DNA of 21,438 nucleotides from the NCBI GenBank assembly GCA_035533255.1, contig DATLUE010000434.1, positions 1-21,438 of the forward strand, given 5' to 3'. Below the pieces are notes generated by a model. That model saw nothing but the letters and a program-made list of their open reading frames with translations, did not search any database and was not told the DNA's origin. How positions within the stretch are numbered: the first letter of the stretch is position 1; each line of letters opens with the position of its first letter. A program made the position numbers and the translations under genes. Below, piece by piece: positions 15,326-21,438 of this stretch. The stretch comes from CAIKMD01 sp035533255 (GTDB lineage: Bacteria > Pseudomonadota > Alphaproteobacteria > ATCC43930 > CGMCC-115725).

Positions 15326-15404
15326 CGTCATTCCGGCCGGAGCGAAGCGAAGAGCCGGAATCCAGCGGTTGCGACTCTGGATGCCCGCTTTCGCGGGCAT
15401 GACG
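15326..15404. repeat. Dispersed palindromic intergenic repeat (79 bp, cloverleaf-like)
   Basis: Outer arms CGTCAT (15326-15331) and ATGACG (15399-15404) enclose two hairpins: ATTCCGGC/GCCGGAAT (15330-15337, 15354-15361) and ATGCCCGC/GCGGGCAT (15381-15388, 15393-15400, loop TTTC). CCAG (15362-15365) pairs with CTGG (15377-15380). The GTCATTCC...GGAATCCAG...CTGGATGCCCGC...GCGGGCATGACG pattern is the familiar non-coding repeat scattered through many alpha- and other proteobacterial genomes. It lies after the VOC stop and before the convergent hydrolase stop, a typical place, and may act as a bidirectional terminator. Confidence 0.75.
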
Positions 15405-15484
15405 AAGTGGGGATGAAGCGTTGGAGTCGGTACACTAGAACGCGAAGCCGAGCTAGAGACGGTCGAGCGATAGCGACCGCCGGC

Positions 15485-16270
15485 TCAGCCGGGGAACAGG
15501 CCGTGCTTTTTCAGGAACTCGATGCAATAGCGATCGAATTCCCACGGCGATTCCAGCATCGAGGAATGACCGGCGCCTTCGATCACCTGGTACTCGCAGC
15601 CTTTGATGCGCCGCGCCAGCTCGACGGCGTTCGGATGATTGCGGTCGGCCGAGCCGCTGATCAGCAGGGACGGCGCGGTGATGCCCGCGCCGAATTCCGC
15701 CGGATGGGTGTATTGCAGCGCGTCGTTCATGGCGACGATGCTGTCGACGGTCGCGACGTTGTCGAGCGCGCACAGCATGTCCGCGTACCATTGCATGAAA
15801 GGCCGGTCGCGATTGGCGGGCGCGAAGTGATAGAGGATTTGCTCGCGTCGCAGCTTCAATCCTTCCTTGCGAAAGCGCTCGCCCCATTCCTTCATCTGGC
15901 TGCGCTCGGGCTGATAGGCGCAGCCCGAGATGATGAGCGCGCGTGTGCGCTCGGGGCGCTGTGCCGCCATCACGCGCGCGACCATGCTGCCCATCGAATT
16001 GCCGTGGATGATGATGCCGCCCGACGTGATGCGGTCGACCGCCTCCCAGCAGGCATCCGCCTGATCGACGATCCGCACGCCCGCTTGCGGCGGCGGCGAG
16101 CGGCCATAGCCCGCAAAATCGACCGCGATGCAGCGATACCAGGCGGAGAAATGCGCGGTCTGGAACATCCAGAGGCGATGGTCGTCGGGCGTCGAATGGA
16201 GGAACAGCATCGGAATGCCGGACGCGCCTTGCTGCTCGAAGTAAAGCGGTCCGGGAATATGCCTTGCCAT
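15485..16270 (-). CDS. Alpha/beta hydrolase A (meta-cleavage-product-hydrolase-like)
   Basis: A 261-residue alpha/beta-hydrolase-fold enzyme. The nucleophile elbow GNSMGS puts Ser at S92, the acid is likely D209 (SGSADRNH), and the base is H235 (GAGHSSM). HSTPDD at 25-30 supplies the oxyanion-hole loop after the first core strand. The start ATG 16270 has a GGGAGG ribosome site. It is paralogous to hydrolase B at 16528: 69 of the first 100 aligned residues are identical by hand count without gaps, and the two share MARHIPGPLY. The two are transcribed divergently. Relatives hydrolyse esters, lactones, 3-oxoadipate enol-lactone or C-C bonds of ring-fission products; which applies is unknown. Its 3' end faces the 79-bp repeat. 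Confidence 0.88.
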   Translation of the reverse strand: MARHIPGPLYFEQQGASGIPMLFLHSTPDDHRLWMFQTAHFSAWYRCIAVDFAGYGRSPPPQAGVRIVDQADACWEAVDRITSGGIIIHGNSMGSMVARVMAAQRPERTRALIISGCAYQPERSQMKEWGERFRKEGLKLRREQILYHFAPANRDRPFMQWYADMLCALDNVATVDSIVAMNDALQYTHPAEFGAGITAPSLLISGSADRNHPNAVELARRIKGCEYQVIEGAGHSSMLESPWEFDRYCIEFLKKHGLFPG

Positions 16271-16282
16271 TTCAACCTCCCG

Positions 16283-16381
16283 TTATTGCGCCACCATGTC
16301 GGCGAGCGGCACGTTGCCTTTCGACAAGCCGAACTCCTTGGAGGCGTCGAGCGAAAAAACAAAACCGAAAATTGCACGCAT
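16283..16381 (-). CDS. Possible 32-residue leader or remnant ORF before hydrolase A
   Basis: An ATG at 16381 with a purine-rich GGGAAGAAG stretch upstream reads MRAIFGFVFSLDASKEFG and ends ...PLADMVAQ. Its TAA lies 12 bases before the hydrolase A start, with the hydrolase ribosome site in the gap. The second half has coding-like codon use and the first half is AT-richer. It could be a translated leader, or the surviving 3' end of an eroded gene. I recognise no family, and it may also be chance. Confidence 0.3.
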   Translation of the reverse strand: MRAIFGFVFSLDASKEFGLSKGNVPLADMVAQ

Positions 16382-16457
16382 GCGTTGCTTCTTCCCTTGC
16401 CGCCGACCGCCCGTATCCGGCTGTCGAATAAATCGATCATGCGCATAGGATGCAAGT

Positions 16458-16489
16458 GCGCTCGACTCGCATCGCCCGAGCGCTAAAAT
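16458..16489 (+). promoter_or_regulatory. Candidate promoter and inverted repeat upstream of hydrolase B
   Basis: TCGACT (16462-16467), 16 bp, TAAAAT (16484-16489): the -10 matches consensus at five of six positions. The start codon GTG is at 16528. A perfect 7-bp dyad GCGCTCG (16458-16464) and CGAGCGC (16477-16483) with a 12-base spacer overlaps the -35 and ends exactly at the -10. A repressor bound there would block the promoter. Both are predictions from sequence. Confidence 0.4.
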
Positions 16490-16527
16490 CGCGCTCGTCG
16501 CTTCCAAGCAGGCAGAGGGAGATTGCC

Positions 16528-17337
16528 GTGGCACGCCACATTCCCGGACCGCTCTATTGCGATCAGCACGGCACCCAAGGCCTGCCGATGATCTTCCTCC
16601 ATTCGACGCCCGACGACCATCGTCTCTGGATGTACCAGACAGCGCGGTTCTCGTCGTGGTTTCGTACCCTCGCGGTCGATCTTGCCGGATATGGCCGCTC
16701 GGGCCCCGCGCAAAACGGCCTGTCGGTCTCCGACCAGGCCGACGCCGCCTGGGAAGTGGTGGACCAGATCTCGACCGGCAAGGTTATCGTCCACGGCAAT
16801 TCGATGGGCAGCATGGTCGCGATGCAGATGGCGTCGAAGCAGCCATCGCGCGTGCCGGCGCTGATTCTCTCGGGCACCGGCTACCTGCCGACCCGCGACG
16901 CGATGAAGGTCTGGGCCAAGCGCTATGCCGAGGAAGGCATCGAGCTGCGCTACAAGCAATGCCTCGATCATTTCTCGCCGCCGGCGCAGAAGCTGCCGCA
17001 TGTCCAATATTACGCGCGCATGGTGTGCGAGCTGAGCAATCCCTCGACCGTCGCCAGCATCATAGCCATGAACGAGGCGCTGGCCGCCGATTCCGAGCCG
17101 GATTCGTTCTTCGACACGCTGACCATGCCGACGATCATCATCAGCGGCACCGCCGATCGCAACCACGAGGCCGCGCGCGCCCTGCACCGGCACATCAAGG
17201 ACTCCGCGTTCAAGGAAGTGGCGGATGCCGGCCACGCCGTGATGCAAGAAGCGCCTTGGCTCTACGACGACTACACCATCGAATTCCTGGCGCAGCACGG
17301 CCTCTGGCCGGGCCCGCTGCCGCAAAGCACGAGGTAG
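16528..17337 (+). CDS. Alpha/beta hydrolase B (paralogue of hydrolase A)
   Basis: A 269-residue alpha/beta hydrolase. The start is GTG 16528 with GAGGGAG upstream; it gives the same N-terminus as the divergent paralogue (MARHIPGPLY), and the extra 26 residues of the longer open frame match nothing. Catalytic residues are S92 in GNSMGS, D210 in SGTADRNH and H236 in DAGHAVM, with HSTPDD at 25-30 for the oxyanion hole. Between the acid and the base it follows hydrolase A closely; it carries a longer C-terminal tail (GPLPQSTR). The stop is eight bases before the Rieske oxygenase A start, so the two are almost certainly one transcript, and the hydrolase probably processes the oxygenase's substrate or product. 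The exact bond cleaved is unknown. Confidence 0.88.
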   Translation: MARHIPGPLYCDQHGTQGLPMIFLHSTPDDHRLWMYQTARFSSWFRTLAVDLAGYGRSGPAQNGLSVSDQADAAWEVVDQISTGKVIVHGNSMGSMVAMQMASKQPSRVPALILSGTGYLPTRDAMKVWAKRYAEEGIELRYKQCLDHFSPPAQKLPHVQYYARMVCELSNPSTVASIIAMNEALAADSEPDSFFDTLTMPTIIISGTADRNHEAARALHRHIKDSAFKEVADAGHAVMQEAPWLYDDYTIEFLAQHGLWPGPLPQSTR

Positions 17338-17345
17338 CCGCGCCC

Positions 17346-18635
17346 ATGACCACCAGCGAAGAGAACGAGCTGCTGTCGCGCACCGGCCGCGGCACGCCGA
17401 TGGGGGATTTGTTCCGGCGCTTCTGGTTTCCGGCTCTGCTGTCGCGCGATCTCGAAGCCGACGGCGCGCCGGTGCGGGTGAGGCTGCTGGGCGAGAACCT
17501 CATCGCCTTCCGCAATACCGCGGGCAAGGTGGGGCTGTTGCGCGAGCATTGCGCGCATCGCGGCGCATCGCTCTATTTCGCCAAGAACCAGGAATGCGGC
17601 CTGCGCTGCCTCTATCACGGCTGGAAATACGACATCGACGGCAATTGCCTCGACATGCCAAACGAGCCGCCGCAGACCCAATTCAAGGAAAAGGTGAAGC
17701 AGCCGGCCTATCCCTGCATCGAGCGAAACGGCATCGTGATGACCTATATGGGTCCGCCCGAGAAGAAGCCGACGCTGCCGGAATTCGAATGGCTGACGGT
17801 GCCGGAAAGCCACGTCTATGTGTCGAAGCGCTACCAGGATTGCCACTGGCTGCAGGGCATGGAAGGCGACATCGATTCGAGTCATCTGGCGTTCCTGCAC
17901 GGCATCGAGGCGATGAAGAAGGCGACCGAGCACGACATGGCAGGCTCGGCCGGTTTCGTCGCCGGCGGCACCTACCCCAAGCTCGAGATCGTCCACAAGA
18001 CCAACGCGATCGTGCAGGGCGCGCGCCGCGACGCCGATGCGCAGCATCATTATTGGCGCATCGGCGCTTGGCTGATGCCGTGCTACTCGGTACTCCCGGC
18101 GTTCCCGGCCGACGCCGCGCTCGGCGGTCATGCCTGGGTTCCGGTCGACGACGCCAAGGTCTGGGCATTCGGCATCTCATGGCACCCGAAGCGCCCGCTG
18201 ACGCAGCAAGAGCTGGCCTGGTTCCACGACGGAACGCCGACCGGCATCCATTCGGCCATGATCCCGGGCAGTTTCATTGCCCAGCGCAACAAGTCGAACG
18301 GCTATGCCGATCCGGCGGTCAAGGATGCCAAGCAGCCGTGGCAGCGGATCACCGTGTTCCAGGATCAGGACACGGCGATCACCGAAAGCATGGGCGCCGA
18401 TTTCGACCGCTCCAACGAATTCCTCGGCAATACCGACCTGGTCATCGCCCATGCGCGGCGCCGGCTGATGGAAGCGGCGCGCCAGCTTCGGGACGGCAAG
18501 GACCCGCCGACCGATGCCAAAGGCTACCGCTTGCGCGGCGTCTCGGTGCTGCTCCCGCGCGGGACTGCATCCTGGTCGGAGGCGGTCGCCGAGCAGATGG
18601 ACACGCGGCCGGAGACCTTCCAGCCGGGTCTTTAG
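17346..18635 (+). CDS. Rieske oxygenase A, alpha subunit (phthalate 4,5-dioxygenase type)
   Basis: A 429-residue Rieske non-heme iron oxygenase of the alpha-only phthalate dioxygenase/demethylase group. Such enzymes hydroxylate or O/N-demethylate aromatic acids with O2 and electrons from a separate reductase. The Rieske [2Fe-2S] ligands are C69, H71, C88 and H91 (CAHRGASLYF ... CLYHGW). The catalytic domain has the bridging Asp D177 and iron ligands H180 and H185 in EGDIDSSHLAFLH. The third iron ligand is probably an Asp in or near QDQDTAITES (about 339-348). The start is ATG 17346; GAGG lies 11 bases upstream, overlapping the end of hydrolase B. A paralogue begins at 20434. The stop overlaps that of the convergent aldolase. 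Domains and length are complete; the substrate is not deducible. Confidence 0.92.
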   Translation: MTTSEENELLSRTGRGTPMGDLFRRFWFPALLSRDLEADGAPVRVRLLGENLIAFRNTAGKVGLLREHCAHRGASLYFAKNQECGLRCLYHGWKYDIDGNCLDMPNEPPQTQFKEKVKQPAYPCIERNGIVMTYMGPPEKKPTLPEFEWLTVPESHVYVSKRYQDCHWLQGMEGDIDSSHLAFLHGIEAMKKATEHDMAGSAGFVAGGTYPKLEIVHKTNAIVQGARRDADAQHHYWRIGAWLMPCYSVLPAFPADAALGGHAWVPVDDAKVWAFGISWHPKRPLTQQELAWFHDGTPTGIHSAMIPGSFIAQRNKSNGYADPAVKDAKQPWQRITVFQDQDTAITESMGADFDRSNEFLGNTDLVIAHARRRLMEAARQLRDGKDPPTDAKGYRLRGVSVLLPRGTASWSEAVAEQMDTRPETFQPGL

Positions 18636-19384
18636 AGCGGGATACCTTCTTCCTCGACGATCTGCTGCCAGTAGTTCCACAGCAGATGGACGCCCCCGTT
18701 GCCGGCGGCGCTGCCGCGGCGCTGCGCGCTGATGGCTTCCCAGATTTCCTTCGGAAACGGCTTGCAGCCGCCGAGCGGCTCGGCGTCGACCTGGTATTGC
18801 GCGTTCTCTTCCATGAAGGTGCAGACTTGGAGGCAGCTCTCCGCCGTCTGCCCCACCACGACCGAGCCGTGGCCGCGCATCTGGGCGGCGTTATGCTGGC
18901 CAAGCGTTTTGGACAGCGCGACCGCCGCATGGTCGTCGAGCACCATGCGCGGATCGTCCCAGGTGGGAACGCCGCCATAGACGACCCCGCCTTGCGAATA
19001 GACCGGCTCGATCTCGCGCCCGGCGATGCCCATCAAGATCGAAGCGCGCGCATGAAGATGCGCGACGCACATGACCTCCGGCCGGTCCTTGTGGATTTGC
19101 GTATGAATGCGCCATTCCGCGGGGATCTGCATCGGCCGGTCGCCGCCCGGATGGAAGTGAATCTTGCCGGCGAGATCGAAGACGAAGATCTGATCGGTCC
19201 GCACCCGCGTCTTGCGCGAGCCCGCGCCCGGCGTCATCAGCACGATGTCGCTGTCGGGAACGCGGATCGAGATATGACCGTAAAGCCCGATTGAATCCTG
19301 CATGCCGAGAATGCGGCACATGATCGCGAGCTTGCGCCGCAGCGCCATCTCGTCATCCGAAATACGTCGCTTGTCGTCGGCCAT
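18632..19384 (-). CDS. class II aldolase/adducin family protein (possible decarboxylase)
   Basis: A 250-residue zinc- or other metal-dependent class II aldolase-fold protein. It has GLYGHISIR at 33-41, the acidic E90 (IPAEWRIH), metal ligands H109 and H111 (VAHLHAR) and H172 (MRGHGSVV). The start ATG 19384 has a strong GGAGG eight bases upstream; longer open reading from 19855 is read-through of the amidohydrolase gene. It follows that gene by 14 bases, so the two form an operon. The same family includes the 3,4-dihydroxyphthalate decarboxylase of phthalate pathways (established knowledge for Gram-positive phthalate degraders), which makes decarboxylation an option besides retro-aldol cleavage. 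Its 3' end overlaps Rieske A convergently by four bases. It is a distant paralogue of the gene at 520-1266. Confidence 0.88.
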   Translation of the reverse strand: MADDKRRISDDEMALRRKLAIMCRILGMQDSIGLYGHISIRVPDSDIVLMTPGAGSRKTRVRTDQIFVFDLAGKIHFHPGGDRPMQIPAEWRIHTQIHKDRPEVMCVAHLHARASILMGIAGREIEPVYSQGGVVYGGVPTWDDPRMVLDDHAAVALSKTLGQHNAAQMRGHGSVVVGQTAESCLQVCTFMEENAQYQVDAEPLGGCKPFPKEIWEAISAQRRGSAAGNGGVHLLWNYWQQIVEEEGIPL

Positions 19385-19398
19385 TTTTGTTTCCTCCT

Positions 19399-20349
19399 TC
19401 AGCTTTTCAAGCGCGGCATCAGCCGTGCGGCATTGGCGCAATAGATCGCGGCCATGGTCTCGGGCGGCAGGCCCATTTCTTCGAGGCCTGTCACCGACAG
19501 CCCGATCGAGGAGAATGGATAGTCGCTGCCGAGCAGCACTTGCGACACGGGAACATAGGCGAGCAACGCCGACAGCGAGGGGCGGAACGCCGCGAGCGCG
19601 ATGTCGTAATGGAGCTTTTGGAGCTCGTGGTCGATACCCTTGGGCACGCGATTGAGAAAGACGCGATTGGAGCCCGAATGCGAGATCCGGCCGGAGAGCA
19701 TCGGGATCGTGCCGCCGGCATGGCAGAAGATGAACCGGATGTCGGGCAACCGCGCCAAGGTGCCGCTGAACATCAGGCTGAGGATCGCGCGGCTGGTGTC
19801 GTGCGGGTATTCGATCAGCGCTTCCGGCACCCATGCCATCAGATCCGTCGAGCAAGTCGCCGCCAGCGGATGGATGTAGACCAGCGCCTTACGCCGGTTC
19901 AGCTCCTCGAACACCGGATCGAAGCTCGGATCGCCGACCCATTTGTCGCCATAGCTGGTCATCAGGCCGATGCCGTCGGCCTTCAATGTATCGAGCGCGT
20001 ATTCGATCTCGCGCAGCGTGCCGTCGACATCGGGCATCGGCATCGGCGCGAAGAGGCCGAACCGCCCGGGATTGTCGCGCGCCATGTGCGCGCCGTAATC
20101 GTTGCAATGCCGCGCGAGCTTGCGGTTGCCCTCGCTATCGAGCATGCGCGGCCCCGGCGGCGACAGCGACAGGATCGCGGTCTGCACGCCGTGCTTGTCC
20201 ATTTCCTCGATCGTCCGCGCGGTGGTCCATTGCGCGACGCCCGGGAAAGCCGCGCCGCCGCGGTCGCGGCTGTGAACGCTTTTCATCGCGTCGAGATATT
20301 GCGGCGGATAGAAATGATGGTGGACGTCGACGCGGCGGATGATCGGCAT
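19399..20349 (-). CDS. Amidohydrolase family 2 protein (ACMSD-like hydrolase/decarboxylase)
   Basis: A 316-residue TIM-barrel metalloenzyme of the Amidohydrolase_2 family. The family includes aminocarboxymuconate semialdehyde decarboxylase, gamma-resorcylate and 5-carboxyvanillate decarboxylases and several hydrolases. Metal and catalytic residues are visible: H10-x-H12 in VDVHHHFYPP, H160 (YIHPL), H210 (FCHAGG) and D276 (GSDYPF), matching the family's HxH...H...H...D order. The start ATG 20349 has GAGAGG upstream; an open frame extends to 20730 but runs antisense through the divergent Rieske gene. The next gene in the operon is the class II aldolase. Lone family members are often decarboxylases in aromatic catabolism; that role here is inference. 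Confidence 0.88.
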   Translation of the reverse strand: MPIIRRVDVHHHFYPPQYLDAMKSVHSRDRGGAAFPGVAQWTTARTIEEMDKHGVQTAILSLSPPGPRMLDSEGNRKLARHCNDYGAHMARDNPGRFGLFAPMPMPDVDGTLREIEYALDTLKADGIGLMTSYGDKWVGDPSFDPVFEELNRRKALVYIHPLAATCSTDLMAWVPEALIEYPHDTSRAILSLMFSGTLARLPDIRFIFCHAGGTIPMLSGRISHSGSNRVFLNRVPKGIDHELQKLHYDIALAAFRPSLSALLAYVPVSQVLLGSDYPFSSIGLSVTGLEEMGLPPETMAAIYCANAARLMPRLKS

Positions 20350-20405
20350 AAAACCCTCTCGAGGATCGCACTGGGGTTTTACGCGTTTCCGCACGGTGCT
20401 ACCAA
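20350..20405 (-). promoter_or_regulatory. Inverted repeat and candidate promoter for the amidohydrolase operon
   Basis: AAAACCC (20350-20356) and GGGTTTT (20374-20380) are perfect 7-bp arms with a 17-base spacer. On the minus strand, TTGGTA (-35, 20400-20405) and TAAAAC (-10, 20376-20381) with 18 bp between them form a weak promoter whose -10 overlaps one arm. The other arm overlaps the amidohydrolase ribosome site. The region is shared with the divergent Rieske B gene, so one regulator could control both. All inferred from position. Confidence 0.3.
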
Positions 20406-20433
20406 TAGAGAATGCGGCGGGAGAGCATTCAGA

Positions 20434-21438
20434 ATGAAGCTTGAGGACCACAAGCTTTTGGCCGAGACCGGCGCCGGCACGGCAATGGGGAACTTGCTGC
20501 GCCGCTACTGGATGCCGGCGATGCTGTCGTCGGAGCTTGCCGCCGGCGGCGCGCCGGTGCGGGTGCGCCTCGCGGGTGAGGATCTGATCGCCTTCCGCAA
20601 TACCGCGGGCAACATCGGGCTCTTGGGCGAGCGCTGCGCGCATCGCGGCGCCTCGCTTTATTTCGCCAAGAATGCCGAGTGCAAGCTGCGCTGCTGGTAT
20701 CACGGCTGGCAATATGATCTCGATGGCCATTGCACCGATCAGCCCAACGAGCCGCCGCAGGCCCAGTTCAGGGACAAGGTGAAGCAGAAAGCCTATCCCT
20801 CGATCGAGAAGAACGGCGTGATCTGGACCTATATGGGTCCCCAGGACGAGCAGCCGGCCCTGCCTGAGCTCGAATGGCTAACCGTGCCCGACGACCACGT
20901 CTTCGTCTCGAAGCGCCTGCAGCGCTGCCATTGGACCCAGGGCATGGAGGGCGATCTCGATTCGGCGCATCTCGGCATTCTGCACCACGACCTGTTGCGG
21001 CGACGCGCCGCCAATCCGCGCAACCGCTCGGCGATCTGGGCAATGCGCGAGCTGCAGCCGGAGATCGAGACCGAGGCGATGCCCAACGGCCTGCTAATGG
21101 CGGCACGGCGCGCGGCCGGGCCGGATACGTATTACTGGCGCGTCAATCAATGGTTTCTGCCGTTCTTCACCAACTGGCCGATCCCCGGCGACCACCCCCA
21201 GGCCGGTCATGCCTGGGTCCCGATCGACGATACGAATTGCTGGGTCTTTACCTTCTCCTGGCATCCGGCGCGACCCTTGCGCGCCAATGAGGTGGCACAT
21301 ATGCGCGCCGGCTCGGACATTCATACGCCGGTCGATCCGGCGAGCTTCTTGCCCCAGCACAATTCGAGCAACGATTATGCCGGCCCCGACGCGCCGCGTC
21401 CGCGCCAGCCCTGGATGGGCGTGACCGCGCTGCAAGCG
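20434..21438 (+). CDS. Rieske oxygenase B, alpha subunit, 3' end cut by the window
   Basis: The first 335 codons of a second phthalate-dioxygenase-type Rieske oxygenase, open to the last base. ATG 20434 has GGGAGAG upstream. The Rieske ligands are C68, H70, C87 and H90, and the catalytic segment EGDLDSAHLGILH gives D176, H179 and H184. Against Rieske A, 120 of 170 aligned residues from G13/G14 onward are identical by hand count, so it is a paralogue. After the iron site it diverges, with HHDLLRRRAANPRN in place of the other's HGIEAMKK segment, the region that shapes the substrate pocket in the family. It is divergent from the amidohydrolase-aldolase pair. The third iron ligand and the C-terminus lie beyond the window. 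Confidence 0.9.
   Translation, partial: MKLEDHKLLAETGAGTAMGNLLRRYWMPAMLSSELAAGGAPVRVRLAGEDLIAFRNTAGNIGLLGERCAHRGASLYFAKNAECKLRCWYHGWQYDLDGHCTDQPNEPPQAQFRDKVKQKAYPSIEKNGVIWTYMGPQDEQPALPELEWLTVPDDHVFVSKRLQRCHWTQGMEGDLDSAHLGILHHDLLRRRAANPRNRSAIWAMRELQPEIETEAMPNGLLMAARRAAGPDTYYWRVNQWFLPFFTNWPIPGDHPQAGHAWVPIDDTNCWVFTFSWHPARPLRANEVAHMRAGSDIHTPVDPASFLPQHNSSNDYAGPDAPRPRQPWMGVTALQA

Noticed and set aside
16557..17345. N-terminal extension of the Rieske A frame back to 16557
   Set aside because: It overlaps hydrolase B in another frame and is Arg/Pro-rich noise; Rieske homology begins at ATG 17346.

Overview
This 21.4 kb window looks like chromosomal DNA of a free-living, GC-rich Alphaproteobacterium, possibly a soil Rhodospirillales or Hyphomicrobiales relative. 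That placement rests on codon use, gene types and a dispersed 79-bp palindromic intergenic repeat; no rRNA, tRNA or other marker gene is present. Nothing marks it as phage, plasmid or integron: I see no integrase, transposase, tRNA, CRISPR array or origin. Both ends are cut inside genes.

Layout. (1) 1-1691, minus strand: the N-terminus of an MFS (DHA2-type) exporter, a class II aldolase/adducin-family protein and a 61-residue disordered protein. (2) 1808-5005, divergent: an FAD-dependent aromatic monooxygenase (minus) and a family 5 ABC-transporter binding protein (plus). (3) 5146-13403, plus strand, a tight operon: a fused indolepyruvate:ferredoxin oxidoreductase-type enzyme, isovaleryl-CoA dehydrogenase (TTG start), and the beta and alpha subunits of methylcrotonyl-CoA carboxylase. 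This is the upper leucine-catabolic route with a 2-oxoacid:ferredoxin oxidoreductase placed where a branched-chain 2-oxoacid dehydrogenase would be expected. (4) 13467-15288, plus strand: a 49-residue basic protein, a [2Fe-2S]/FAD/NAD(P)H reductase and a VOC metalloprotein. (5) 15326-15404: the palindromic repeat. (6) 15485-21438, a mosaic aromatic-catabolic region: two paralogous alpha/beta hydrolases in divergent orientation, two paralogous phthalate-dioxygenase-type Rieske oxygenases (the second cut by the window end), and between the Rieske genes a minus-strand pair of amidohydrolase and class II aldolase.

How they may work together (inference): the flavin monooxygenase and Rieske oxygenases would hydroxylate or demethylate aromatic substrates. 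The reductase at 13682 is the only visible electron donor for them. The VOC protein could open or isomerise rings, the alpha/beta hydrolases could cleave ester or C-C bonds, and the amidohydrolase and class II aldolases could decarboxylate or cleave products. The binding protein and MFS gene would handle transport. No substrate can be named from sequence alone. No transcriptional regulator gene is visible, but several intergenic inverted repeats sit where operators would be expected. The best candidates for something undescribed are the ferredoxin-linked leucine operon, the 28-bp palindrome at the start of its dehydrogenase gene, and the duplicated Rieske/hydrolase set with its amidohydrolase-aldolase module.
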